Of a DNA stretch of 64,000 nt, positions 35,608-45,754 are shown piece after piece. This DNA comes from Brachionus manjavacas (lineage: Eukaryota; Rotifera; Eurotatoria; Ploima; Brachionidae). The position numbers and the translations under genes were made by a program. The notes beneath the pieces were generated by a model. It did no database searches. It was not told the origin of the DNA and saw only the letters and a program-made list of their open reading frames with translations. The DNA is taken from assembly GCA_019054805.1 (NCBI GenBank), contig JAHQIY010000008.1, positions 605,501-669,500 of the forward strand, given 5' to 3'. Every line of letters starts with the position of its first letter. The stretch's first letter is position 1.

Positions 35608-35609
35608 AA

Positions 35610-36035
35610 ATTTTTTTTTTTCTCCATATGTAAATAGTATTTATTGTTATCTAAAATTAAATTATAGATCAAATAAATTTCTAAATTTTTAATTAAAAAT
35701 TCTCTTCAATCTTTTAAAATAGAAAAGAGCTAATATTTTGGAATTAAAGTATTATCAGTCGAGATAAAAACTAAAATTTGTCTTGACAAAAAATAAACTT
35801 TAATTTAAGTTTATTTCCTTGGTAATTATTTTAATTCGAGGATAAAATTAAATACCTTGATTTTAATTTAAAAAAATTAACAACATTCACAAAAATATTC
35901 TTTTATGAATTTTGTAAGTCGAATCAAAGCGATAAATTGGAAAAAAAAATAATTTGATTTTAAATTAAAAAAAATAAAGACAAATTTAGACAATTTTGAT
36001 ATAAATATAAAATAGGAGACCAGACTCAACTATGT
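35610..36035. other. 3' flank of the TALE gene
   Basis: AT-rich. Polyadenylation signal at 35672-35677. No further gene seen before the LINE relic. Confidence 0.4.
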
Positions 36036-36039
36036 TTCG

Positions 36040-37345
36040 AAAGGATCGGGTGTCAAAATAGCTACACTTGATGCTGAAAAAACCTTCGACAAAGTTTGGA
36101 GAGATGTTCTTTTTTCAAGCTACTTTCAAGGATGAATTTTAGCTTTGGATACTTTTAAAAAAGTACTATTACTCAGCCAAAGCTATAGTCTGTCTAAACG
36201 ATAATCTTTCGGATCTATTCAAAGTTGAATGTGGTGTGAAGCAAGGGGGAATCTTATCACCTTTCCTTTTCAATATTTTTATAAACGATTTAATTGAAGA
36301 ATGTTTAGAAAAGAATCTGGAAAGGATTTTTAATAATCTAAATATTTCAATAATTGTTAATGCAGATGACATAATCCTTGTTAGTCCAGTAGACAGTCAT
36401 CTTCAAGTCTTACTTGATATTTGCAGTAACTATGGTCCAAAATGGAGATTAAAATTCAACTCAACCAAATCTAAAATTATTACTTTCGGTCCTATCCTCT
36501 TTAACTGTGACTTCTTTTTAAGTGGTAAAAAGCTGAATATAGTTCTTAGTATAGAATATTTAGGACTTGTTATCAATTCAAATTTAGAATTTAATTCATT
36601 TGCAATTGACAAATTTAAGCTGGTTCAGAAATCTTTCTTCTCTGCGTCGTTTTTGTTAAATAAGATGAGTCATACTTCCCTTTCTCTGGAAAGTTTCATT
36701 TACAAAACATTTTGCCTTTCTCAATTCACATTTGGTCTTTAAAACCTAACACTGGACAACAAAACCCTCACAATTCTTCACATTGATCAAAAAAACCTTG
36801 TTAGACAAATGTTTAACCTAAAATCTAATTGTCACATGTCTGGGATCCTAAAAGTTCTTAGACTTTTTAAAATTGAGCAACTTTATCTTTTTTCCAAGAT
36901 GCCTTTAATCAGTTCTATTGGGTTCAATCATGTGTTATCACAAATATTTAAGTCTTTATGCTTTAAAATTTATAACAATTTTCATTGCTCCCCCTTTCCT
37001 TTGGAAATGATCTCAAGCGATTGTTGCAGTTCACTAAAAAAAGTCTTGACTCAGTAATAAAGAATATTAGTCAGCTGAAGTTGGATCCTAAGCGGCACTT
37101 TTATATTCGTGACGGCATCTAGGACTCTATAAAGCTTTGTTTGAATAGCTTAAGATTCAAATCTTATAAAAACCCTCTAAATGAATTAACCAAATTAAAT
37201 CAGTTCTGGTCCAGATGAGGTTTTATCAATAACTGTATCTTTTTCTTTTTCAGCATTTTATCTGTTTTTAATTTAACTCTCTTTTTATTTTAATTCTATT
37301 TCTCCTAATGGAGGTTAATTTGAATTAAATATATAAATAAATAGG
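36040..37345 (+). mobile_element. LINE with RT core and 3' end, frameshifted
   Basis: It begins with I-A-T-L-D-A-E-K-T-F-D-K-V-W (RT motif A with its catalytic Asp), breaks, and resumes at 36225 with G-V-K-Q-G-G-I-L-S-P-F-L-F-N-I-F-I-N-D-L. The catalytic box is V-N-A-D-D-I-I-L at about 36356, where Asn replaces the usual Tyr or Phe. Further segments reach about 37220 through two more shifts (Q-F-T-F-G-L; F-N-L-K-S-N-C-H-M-S). The 3' end carries AATGGAGGTTAATTTGAATT followed by an A-rich tail at 37343. It is the longest RT in the window but has no endonuclease and is inactive. Its 3' end recurs at 18480-18565. Confidence 0.7.
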
Positions 37346-37349
37346 AAAA

Positions 37350-38110
37350 GTAATTCAATTTTAATATTCATTTATTCCTTAAGGATGATTTCAGTCATTA
37401 TATAAAAAAAGAAACCCTAAATGAGTTAAGGTATAAAACAAATATCTAAAATATTCACTTGTGTTCAAAAAATAAAATTCACATATTCAAAATTTGGAAT
37501 TTTGGAGTTTATGATCATGATCATATGATGATCAAACTTGATAGTTTAAAATCTTAATTAAAATGATGCAAGCTTATTTAAAATATTTTTTTATTTAAAC
37601 ACTGAATGTTTATTATCTTAATTTAATAAAAAAAATTCCAAATTGATTTTTAATTTATTTTTATAAAATATTAATTTGAAAATTTTAAAGACATTAAAGC
37701 ATCCAAATTATGGTTTTAAATGATATTTTAATATTAAGTAAAATACCAACAGCGAAACAAAGTTTGAGGCACCAAAATTCGTGCCTAATTTTCAACTACG
37801 GTCAAAGCATTTTTTCCAGTCATTGCTTAACATGATCGAGAGATTTTTTTTGCAATCAATGAATGTGAAAACTTTTTAACTAAAATTGCAAGAAAATCTT
37901 GAAATATGGCAAATCTATATTCTTTAAACAACCCACTAGTATAAAAATGTTTACAAATAAAGCCTGATATAGCAAATTTTAAAGAAAAAAATTAAAAGTC
38001 CGCACTTGAACTTTAATTTGGGACTTCAGAATTTTAAAAAATTAATGCTCTATCAGCTATCCACTTGACTTTTTTCATTTTCAAAATGCATTTATATACT
38101 TTTTAATTCA
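37350..38110. other. AT-rich spacer
   Basis: Contains a TGATCATGATCATATGATGATCA palindromic patch at about 37511-37533 with no evident role. No gene. Confidence 0.35.
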
Positions 38111-38112
38111 TA

Positions 38113-39198
38113 CCGTAATTCCGTGTTGGGGAACGCGTGCATTAATACCCAAAGTCATATGTGAAGTGCATGCACAGACATTAACCCCTTCCATGTTAAA
38201 AAATACTATTAAAGGTTCGGCGCACTACATGTGCAACTTTGGGTATTAATGTGTGATACTAATAAAAAAACCAAGTTTAAATGTCGAGTTAATAATCAAA
38301 AAATCTTTTTTAGAGCATCATCTTTATTTGAAATTTTCTGAAATATTAAAAAATTAATTTTTTATATTTCAACTTTTAGTGCGACCATTCAAACAAAATT
38401 ATGAAAATGTTTTTTAATATTAAAAATTATTTTTTTTATGCTTTTCTAGTTATAGATGCAGCTTTTTTAAAATAATATAAAAATTAAAATATTAAAATAA
38501 TATGACAAAGTCTTGAATTAATTATACGAGCGGCGTTTAAAGACAAAATTAAAATGAAAAAAAAATACTATTTGAAAATCTTATTTTGATGATTTGTTTT
38601 GTTGAGCCCTTTTTCCTACCAAGAGGCTTTCGAACACTCCCATCTTTGTTTAAAACTAAAACTGGAGTAATATCAACTCTATTCAAGTTTAAACTTTGAA
38701 GAGGTCGACGCATAACTTCCTCATTCTGGTTTGAAATTGTAATGTTTGAACAATTTGTTTCTTTTTGTACTGGATTATTATTTTCATCATTGAACAATGG
38801 TGAAAAAAGAAAAAAAATATCGTATGATTTTTTAAATCTTTAAAAAAAAGCTGCATCTATAAATAGAAAAGCATAAAAAAATAATTTTTAATATTAAAAA
38901 ACATTTTCATAATTTTGTTTGAATGGTCGCACTAAAAGTTGAAATATAAAAAATTATTTTTTTAATATTTCAGAAAATTTCAAATAAAAATGATGCTCTA
39001 AAAAAGATTTTTTGATTATTAACTCGACATTTAAACTTGGTTTTTTTATTAGTATCACACATTAATACCCAAAGTTGCACATGTAGTGCGCCGAACCTTT
39101 AATAGTATTTTTTAACATGGAAGGGGTTAATGTCTGTGCATGCACTTCACATATGACTTTGGGTATTAATGCACGCGTTCCCCAACACGGAATTACGG
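38113..39198. mobile_element. 1.1-kb element with ~360-bp terminal inverted repeats
   Basis: The outer ends read CCGTAATTCCGTGTTGGGGA and its exact complement, flanked on both sides by TA (38111-38112, 39199-39200). The two arms (38113-38470 and 38840-39198) are almost identical for about 360 bp. Within each arm lies a smaller palindrome bounded by ATTAATACCCAAAGT and ACTTTGGGTATTAAT (about 110 bp apart). The ~370-bp centre carries a short minus-strand gene (38549-38797). TA flanks fit a Tc1/mariner-type insertion, while long TIRs are common in MULEs. No 8-9 bp duplication is visible, so the superfamily is open. Confidence 0.7.
38549..38797 (-). CDS. Short AT-hook-like protein inside the long-TIR element
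   Basis: 82 codons, intact as read. Polar N-terminus (Asn, Gln, Glu), then P-L-Q-S-L-N-L-N-R-V and near the C-terminus D-G-S-V-R-K-P-L-G-R-K-K-G-S-T-K, an AT-hook-like basic motif. It compares well with the tails at 14360, 20615 and 25150. It could be the last piece of a transposase left in a non-autonomous element, or a small DNA-binding protein in its own right. The final hydrophobic residues probably read past the original end. Confidence 0.4.
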   Translation of the reverse strand: MFNDENNNPVQKETNCSNITISNQNEEVMRRPLQSLNLNRVDITPVLVLNKDGSVRKPLGRKKGSTKQIIKIRFSNSIFFSF

Positions 39199-39199
39199 T

Positions 39200-39915
39200 A
39201 TTTTATTCAAGATAAGAGAAATTTTTGTAAATTTTTTTTGTGCTGAAAAGTTTTTTAAAAAATTATTGAAATTGTATTGATAAGACTTTTAATTCTGGGG
39301 AATAGGAAGACTCACTTAGGGCTTACGAAAAATGGTAATTATGGGTTAATAATTATTAGACAAATATTTTTAGCATGAACGTTTTAAAATAACTCTTGAT
39401 GAATTATTATATATTTTTAAAATTTATTTTTAAAGCTTTTAGTTGACTAGAAGTCGATTAATTGAAAATTAGTCGAGTTTGGTCGAGACTAGGGTTGTGA
39501 ATCGACTAAGCGTTAATCGATTAAATCGGTTAAATTTACATTCGATGAAATTTTAACTTTATCGAAAATGTCTTATTTTTATCGATCAAAAAATCATTGT
39601 TAGAATTTTAATTTACTTAATTTGATAAATTTTACAAAAATCTATGGAACAAATTTTGGACAATAGTATCCCTTTGTTTTCGAATAGTTAGTCGAATAGT
39701 TAAATCGATTAAATTGTTCGATTTTATAAATCAAATTCAAAAGTGCAAAAAAAAATGTATTCGATATTTTTAAAAGATAATTAATTTATGAAACCAAACA
39801 AAACTTGAAAAATCATTTTAAAAAATTATTAAATAAGTTACGAAATTAAATAAAAATTAAAAAATTGTTTAAAAATTTTTAAAATTATTTTTTGTTTTCT
39901 AAAACGATTGAATTA
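39200..39915. other. Spacer with TCGATTAA-rich repeat patch
   Basis: At 39440-39730 there are many TCGATTAA, CGACTAA and AGTCGA words around GACTAGGGTTGTGAATCGAC. This looks like the end of a DNA transposon with iterated subterminal motifs (hAT-like ends often read TAGGGTTG...), but only one end is recognisable. Confidence 0.3.
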
Positions 39916-40034
39916 AAGCTCTTTAATTTCGATACCCCAAACTTTCAATAAAATACCCCAAATAATTAATATTTTACCCTTATTTAATAAAATTCCCCTT
40001 TTAATCAAATAATCGGTAAAAATAAGGACTGAAT

Positions 40035-40135
40035 TAAATAAAACGGCACTATTTTTTTAATTTTGACAACTAATTAATTAAAACGGCCATTAATTTCTTA
40101 TAATGACACCATTTTTTATTGACACATACCTAAAA
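40035..40135. repeat. Subterminal repeat cluster, probable left end of a MULE
   Basis: TAAAACGGCACTATTT, TTAAAACGGCCATTAATTT and ATAATGACACCATTTTT follow each other at ~40-base spacing. They lie upstream of the MULE gene remnant at 40433-41145, from which they are separated by a LINE tail (40145-40365). I take them to be that element's subterminal binding-site region. Confidence 0.3.
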
Positions 40136-40144
40136 AAAACTATA

Positions 40145-40365
40145 TAATAAAATGAAGTTTTTCAACTTTCATTTTTTTAGCCTATTTACTCTATTTTGAT
40201 TCTTTTTTTTTTATCTAATTTTATTAACTTTAATTTTATTTTAATTTAATTTTTTTATTTTATTTTGAACTCAGTAAAAAATAAAATAAAAACCTCCTTC
40301 AGAATAATATTCTGAAGGAGCTTTAGCTGGGTACAGAAAACAAATAAATAAATAATAATAAACTT
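40145..40365 (+). repeat. Solo LINE 3' end, same family as 23252-24347
   Basis: About 190 bp (TTTTTCAACTTTCATTTTTT through TCTGAAGGAGCTTTAGCTGG and an AAATAAATAAATA tail) match the reverse complement of 23255-23390 nearly base for base, including the T-rich body. Only the 3' UTR is present. It contains its own hairpin AGGAGCT...; a preceding CTCCTTCAGAATA/TATTCTGAAGGAG palindrome at 40293-40320 sharpens the family signature. Confidence 0.65.
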
Positions 40366-40432
40366 CATTTCATTTCATCAAATCAAAATCTCTAGTTCTG
40401 CGAGTATTCTCGAAAATAATTTCAACGATACA

Positions 40433-41145
40433 GTGAATAACGCTGAAGAATTCCCAAAAACCAAACGAAGCAAAGCTAAAGCCTACGATTTTGTTGAAGA
40501 CTGTGAATCTTTGGAAGAATTAAAAAAATTGATCAAAAATTTACATTTCGACAACGTATCATGGAACTTTCATAGCACAAATAAATTAGCCGATTGCGAT
40601 AAGCATACATTCGATTGTAAATTTCAAAAGAAAGGTTGCAAAAAATCAATTTATTTGAAAATTAAAAACGATGAGATTAATGGATCATTTTATATTTCCT
40701 ACAATGAACATTCAAATCATTCAAACGACGAAACTGTGACTTCAGTGGCCCCACAAGTAAAAGAAAAAATTTTATATTTTCGTTCACTCGGACAAGCAAA
40801 AAAAGAAATCAAGCGAAGTTTAATAAAAGAAAATATTCAACCACCTACGGACAATCAAATTAAACATGTAATCAATTCAGTGAAAAAAGACAAATGATTT
40901 CGTCGATTTTCAGTATAATAAAAGTTAAATACAATGAAAACAGTTGGACCATGAGTAGCTGCAATTGCTGGTATTGGTTGAAAAATTATAAATGTTATCA
41001 TATAACTACATTTGCCGCACGTAAAAAAGTGTAGTTTCGACTCAGTTGGGATGGATTTACCGATACAAGCTAATAGAAAAAGAGGACCAAAAGGTACAGC
41101 TGGAGCCCTAATAGAATTTTTAGTTTTTTGAACCTCTAGATTCAA
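40433..41145 (+). pseudogene. Internally deleted MULE transposase: zinc ribbon joined to SWIM finger
   Basis: The first 154 codons (40433-40897) hold a basic leader and a WRKY/GCM1-like zinc ribbon: C-D-K-H-T-F-D-C, G-C-K-K-S, then N-E-H-S-N-H. The usual linker follows (V-K-E-K-I-L-Y-F, D-N-Q-I-K-H-V-I). After a stop comes S-C-N-C-W-Y-W-L-K-N-Y-K-C-Y-H-I at 40957-41001, a complete SWIM finger (C-x-C...C-x-H in one frame), then after a shift A-N-R-K-R-G-P-K-G-T at about 41070-41100. The DDE domain between ribbon and SWIM is absent. Together with 24510 and 20255 this is a third N+C fusion. Confidence 0.6.
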
Positions 41146-41149
41146 AATT

Positions 41150-41838
41150 CCGAACCATAACCAACACGCATTTTGAAGTTAATAATCAAATTTTGATGCT
41201 CAATATGATCAAATCAGTTTTAAATTATTAAATAAATTTTTTTTATTTAAAATAATAATTGCAGAGGTATATTTTAGGATTTAAAAAAGTATGTTATATT
41301 CAAAAATGTACCTCTGGGGTCTACAAGTGAACATGAAAATTTAAAAAAATTTTAGTTAAAAAATTTAGGTGAACAATTTTATAAATTGGCGAACATTTGA
41401 AAAAAGTATAATTTAAAAAAATTTAAGTTTTCGAATAAAGAATTTTATGTCTTGTGTCTTGTTAAATTAAAAACTTTTACTTATGACTCCGAGTTTTATG
41501 GCTTTTTATACCACGCTCACCTTCAAATAAGCGTAATTCATATTCTTCAGATTCAAAAACTTTATTCATTTTTTTCTAATAAATTTCCAACAAATTGTGA
41601 TTTCTAAAAAAGAATATTTATTTAAAATTTAAATTTGCAACATTATTCTTACAAATTTGTATTCGAAAATTTTTTTTCCTATTTTAAAAAAAATTTTACA
41701 AGGAACAGTTAAAAATTGTCTTTTGGCAAATTATTAAGATAGGTGAACATTGTTAAATTTAGGTGAACAAAAGTTGTTCATTAACTTCGAAATGCCAGCC
41801 ATCACACATTATTTATTAAAGATACAATTACAAAAATT
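41150..41838. other. Spacer with AGGTGAACA words
   Basis: Copies or variants of AGGTGAACA occur at 41329, 41370, 41393, 41743 and 41760. Iterated words like these mark subterminal regions of MULE-like elements elsewhere in the window, but no matching other end or gene was found. This sequence lies 3' of the proline-rich gene. Confidence 0.3.
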
Positions 41839-41841
41839 ATT

Positions 41842-43095
41842 TTATTTTATAAAGTTAATATTTAAAAAAAGTCTTTTCAATTCATTTAGATCAAACGAAC
41901 TTTTGGGCTCCAATTTAGAGAATTCGAGCAAATATCTGAAGTCATTGTCATTAAATTTTCTGCCATGTTTAGTCGAATATTTGGCAAAAATATTACGAGC
42001 ATCTTGGTAGGCAATTTTTCTGCAACTATTAAACGACTCAAATACCTGATCTATAAAAAACTCTACTGAATTTGATGTTTTCAAAGAAGATAGGTCACAT
42101 CTTAAAAGACTTTTTAAAAAATGATTAGTGTCCAAACTTTTTGAGCAAATACTTTTTTTATCATAATTATAAACAAAATCTTTATAATGACCAAGACCTT
42201 CTTTGTCTAAATCGACCAATTTCAGGGCATCTATGTCCCCCTCTAGTTCAGGAACCTCTATTTCTTCTTCAGCTTCTTCCAACAATTTATCCGAATTTTT
42301 CAGATGCTCTCTTAATTCCGGATAATCTTTCAAATTTTTGAGATTTAGACCAAATTTTTTCCTATATTCACCAGGGTCCGCTTTTAGTACTCCTAGAAAA
42401 TTGAACCTCTTTTCGACCTCAACTTCTGGTGTTTGCCAATCAACAATTACATTCTTTGGGTCTTTCACTATCGTTTGGGGACTGGATGATTTTTGGTAGA
42501 TTACTCGGCACTTTCTTTTTGAGTAGGGCAGCCATCTTTCAATTATGATGGTAGGTGGTTTTGGCGGAATAGGTGGCAAGCGTTCAATGACAACTTTTCG
42601 AGGAGGTGGAGGCAAATTTTTTCCTCTAACAACAATTACTTTTTTATCAAGTTTGGCTGGTGGTGGTGGAGGATTTTCGCGAATTACCAAAGGCTCAGGA
42701 GTCTTTGGTTCTGGAGGTTTTTGACGTATGACCAAAGGTGGCGCTGGTGGTGGGCATACATCAGGATTTTGTTGGATAACTATAGGAGATGGGCTTTTAG
42801 GAGTCGGTGGCTTTAGATATCTAATGGCCAATTTTTGCACATAGTCAAGTGTGTTGGTCGGCTTCTTATTTATTACCAATGGATGAGAATCTTTATTAAG
42901 TGGATGCTGTTCTAAACCAGCATTTCCGCGCCAATTTTCAATCTCATTTTGGTTTAAGAGGAGACAGTTTTGATTTTCAAAAGAGATGTGTTCGGTGTTG
43001 TCAAATTCTAAAGGAACACTAGATCTGAGGATCTTTAATTCTATGTCTGATAAAAATTGACTATGACCAGATGAGTTTGGTTGAGTGCTGTTCAT
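41842..43095 (-). CDS. Proline-rich repeat protein, unknown function
   Basis: Single exon, 417 codons, intact. Residues 1-90 are polar. Residues ~93-205 form a series of Pro-rich repeats with a Val/Ile-rich register: P-x-P-x-V-I-(Q/R)-x-x-P, L-V-I-R-x-x-P-P, K-V-V-I-E-R-L-P-P-I-P-P-K-P-P-T-I-I-I-E-R-W. Residues ~235-300 are acidic and coiled-coil-like. The last ~110 residues are helical and could hold degenerate EF-hand-like helices (D-A-R-N-I-F-A-K-Y...). Proteins with VIERLPP-type repeats occur in cytoskeletal or cortical proteins of various eukaryotes. I cannot name an orthologue. No signal peptide or membrane segment. Confidence 0.7.
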   Translation of the reverse strand: MNSTQPNSSGHSQFLSDIELKILRSSVPLEFDNTEHISFENQNCLLLNQNEIENWRGNAGLEQHPLNKDSHPLVINKKPTNTLDYVQKLAIRYLKPPTPKSPSPIVIQQNPDVCPPPAPPLVIRQKPPEPKTPEPLVIRENPPPPPAKLDKKVIVVRGKNLPPPPRKVVIERLPPIPPKPPTIIIERWLPYSKRKCRVIYQKSSSPQTIVKDPKNVIVDWQTPEVEVEKRFNFLGVLKADPGEYRKKFGLNLKNLKDYPELREHLKNSDKLLEEAEEEIEVPELEGDIDALKLVDLDKEGLGHYKDFVYNYDKKSICSKSLDTNHFLKSLLRCDLSSLKTSNSVEFFIDQVFESFNSCRKIAYQDARNIFAKYSTKHGRKFNDNDFRYLLEFSKLEPKSSFDLNELKRLFLNINFIK

Positions 43096-43289
43096 GCTAG
43101 GCTTTAAGATGAATTTTTGCTTTCCACTTTAATTAAACTAGAAATGAGAATTTTTGTTGAAAAAAAGTGAACATTATTAAAAAATATGTTTGTTTTCAAT
43201 TAATTTGGGAAAAGATCGAAAGACTACCAAAAACAAAGATACACTTGGGAACTAGAAATTAGAATCTTCTAATTGTTCATTAATTAATG

Positions 43290-43530
43290 GTAATTTCTTT
43301 TTCAGTAACAAAGAGCTTCGTAGATATTTAATTAGGAGTTGGGTTGTTTTCATTAAAAAAATATTTAATTACCCGAATACCCTTCATAATAAGCTTTTTA
43401 GACAAGTTTGTTTTAATTTGGACCAATTTGTCACAAATAATCTAACAGCAGAGCCCTGAAAAATTGAAACCGGTGTAAAACAAGGAGCTTTTATTTCAAA
43501 TTATCTATTTTAATGTTCTTTTTTTTAATT
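43290..43530 (+). pseudogene. LINE RT fragment
   Basis: Reads L-H-N-K-L-F-R-Q-V-C-F, one stop, then I-E-T-G-V-K-Q-G-A-F-I-S, the R/K-Q-G box of RT motif B with its preceding segment. It stops before the catalytic Asp box. A short dead fragment upstream of the proline-rich gene. Confidence 0.5.
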
Positions 43531-43889
43531 TTTATTATATTTCCCATTTAAAATTTTTTTTGGAGGATTTTTGAAGATTTTTGGAAATTCTTCATAAGTT
43601 CTCCATTATTTCAAAGGAAATCTAGAGGTCTCTTAAACACTAGAAGACCATTTGATTTTTAAAAGATTTTTTGTTTCAATTAAAAAGTTAATTGTTCAGA
43701 TAGGTTAATTGTTAAATTTCAATAATATTAACATTTAATGCAACAAAATATTATACTTAAAGTGGTCGGTTTTTTAAACCCAGTTCAATTTTTGGACTAT
43801 TAAACATTAAAATATCAAAATAAATTTGACTTAAAAATAAAATTCCAGAAAAAATAATAAACAAAACAATCCTAAAAATTTAATTTTTA

Positions 43890-44440
43890 ATAATCCGATG
43901 ACGAATTCTTATTTAAGAAATTAATGACAAAATTTAATCAATAATTAAAGGGAGGTATTTAATCGATCTCTAAAATTACTTAATCGATCTCTAATATTTT
44001 TCTATCTCTTATTTTACTAAATACCCTTAACTTATAATTTTTAATCTGTCTCCTAAATTAAATAAAACAGCAACTAATTTTACTTAAAGTATCTCTTATT
44101 TTTATTTATTAAATTGATTAAAAAAAAAAGAATTATAAAAAATTTCAAATAATTTCAAATAAAATAATATCTTATAAGTTTTTTCCTGGTCTACCTCTAC
44201 CTCTCTCTAGTGGAGCTTCTATTTTCTTACTTATATCACTGCTGGTTGATGCTTGCACTACTTTTTCAGCTTCCTTATCAATTGTTTTTTTGTTCTTTTT
44301 TGTTGGTATAACTGTTTCTTGTGGAGTTTCTTCCTCTACTTGAAAATTGTAAGAAATTTTCTATGGAACCAGCAGTCTCACTAAAGTTGTGGACAAAAGC
44401 ATACTAATGAGACAAAAAATCTAATGACAAAGGTTTTCAT
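43890..44440 (-). mobile_element. Probable MULE derivative with AT-hook gene remnant
   Basis: Words TTAATCGATCTCTAA, ATCTCTTATTTTA and GTCTCCTAAATTAAA recur at 43963-44105 as a subterminal cluster. Between 44350 and 44185 the minus strand reads E-E-E-T-P-Q-E-T-V-I-P, a Lys-rich linker, then LERGRGRPGKN and a stop, a canonical AT-hook core (R-G-R-P). The upstream part of the gene and the other end are not clear. Same tail type as at 14360, 20615 and 25150. Confidence 0.4.
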
Positions 44441-44573
44441 ATAGTTGGTAACAAATTTTACATTTTTGTTGGCGAGCTCAGGGTGATTTTGCTAAAAAAT
44501 TTTCAATCAAAAATTTTTTCAATGAAAAGAATCTAAACAGCATTATTCTGTTTTGGCTTTAATTTATTAATTA

Positions 44574-44795
44574 CTGCCAAAAAAGAGCTTCAGCCTTACG
44601 TGCACTGGAACTGCTTTCCAATGTCAACGATATCGAATCAGGTTTTTCAGACCATTCTGATGTTGACAATGGCGTCGATGTTTTTAACTGTGAGGATTTT
44701 TTTTTTGGTCTTGAATATTCATTAGAAGATAAAAATGAAGAGAAAATTGATGAATCAGTTGACTGTAGCAGCGACAAATGCCAAAAGAAACTAAA
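44574..44795 (+). pseudogene. Acidic N-terminal transposase fragment, possibly piggyBac-like
   Basis: The plus strand reads A-L-R-A-L-E-L-L-S-N-V-N-D-I-E-S-G-F-S-D-H-S-D-V-D-N, then acidic and Ser-rich residues, ending K-C-Q-K-K-L-K and a stop. It parallels the relic at 1624. Both combine a short amphipathic helix with Ser-Asp repeats, as in N-termini of piggyBac-type transposases. The opposite strand is also open but has the Ser/Thr-rich composition of an antisense shadow. No catalytic part is present. Confidence 0.3.
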
Positions 44796-45058
44796 ATGAA
44801 GATAAAACTTCAAAAATTGGTGTTATAAAAAAATATCAAAAAAAGTATTTTATCAAAAATGAAATACTAAATATAAATTTTTTATTTTTTTTTTTTTAAA
44901 AGATAAATCTTTCAATGTCAAAAATTGGAAAATTTTAAAAGACTTGGTGTTTATGATTAATGTGTTGTCAAATAAATAAGAACCCTATCAAACGCTTTAC
45001 TATGTTTTGAACGAATTTGTAAAAATAATAAATTAAAAAAATATGTCTACTAGTTAAT

Positions 45059-45753
45059 TTATTTCGATGTTGAGAACAATGCCAACAAACCCGAAGCGAT
45101 TGACATTGACAAAAAATAATTAAAAAGTGGAGAAAAATTCTTGAAGATCACGAATGAAGCTACCAGCAAAATGAACAAGAACAGGCTGTTGTTGTAAAAA
45201 ATGGAATAAGTAGTTGATTCGAATTCAGCGATCTCATTTCTCTTCCTCAATGATCTATTTAAAATGGAACATTGTCAAAGAAATTGTCTTTTATCTAATC
45301 ATCTAAACCACTTACCGATCTTCAGTCTTCTTGTCTTTATCGTCTTGAACCACTGATTCCAAATTTTGAAAAATTCTTTTAAATCAATTAATTTTTAATT
45401 ATTTTTTTTTGGATCCAAATTTACTTGTGCTTGAGAACAAATTTGACATTTTTGTAAGCCAAACTGATCAAGTAGGATGTGACCAAAGTTCCAAGTAAAA
45501 AATAAATGAAATTGTTTGCAGGTTCCATTTGGTGAATTTTCCAACACAGCCCTTAAATTAAATGAATGGGTTAAGGACTCCTTTTGAATATTAAATTTTT
45601 GGGTTTATTATTACATATGGGCACTGCTGCCACAATGGCAGCGTTTCCGTAGAATAGAGCCGAGGATTTGGTGGATAAATCGCGGCTGTAATCCTGAAGA
45701 AGTTTTTCTTCTTCTCTGCTTAAAGTCTTTGGTTTTGTCGACTTGGCGGACAT
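45059..45753 (-). CDS. SSR3: Translocon-associated protein subunit gamma (TRAP-gamma)
   Basis: Four minus-strand exons with GT..AG borders: 45753-45615, 45551-45425, 45375-45316 and 45254-45059. They join to 173 codons, close to the ~185 of vertebrate SSR3. Recognisable blocks are [21 protein letters not shown], then [17 protein letters not shown], and [17 protein letters not shown] in the last exon. Four hydrophobic helices are expected in this multi-pass ER membrane protein, two around exons 1-2 and two in exon 4. The TRAP complex sits beside the Sec61 channel and helps translocate certain proteins. Exon 3 is short, acidic and less conserved; its 3' splice site (TTTAAAAG) is the least certain border. 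Confidence 0.92.
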
Positions 45754-45754
45754 T

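Noticed and set aside
37505-37540. TGATCATGATCATATGATGATCA patch as a regulatory operator
   Set aside because: Palindromic runs of ATGATC arise easily, and there is no adjacent gene or repeated copy to support a role.
41842-42341. Plus-strand open readings across the proline-rich gene's 3' half
   Set aside because: Shadow frames. The minus-strand frame is longer, continuous and repeat-structured.
45571-45614. Continuation of the SSR3 first exon past 45615 in frame
   Set aside because: The added residues (C-N-N-K-P-K) do not fit the family. A GTAATA donor at 45614 and the next exon restore the conserved I-W-L-x-W-(K/R)-I sequence.
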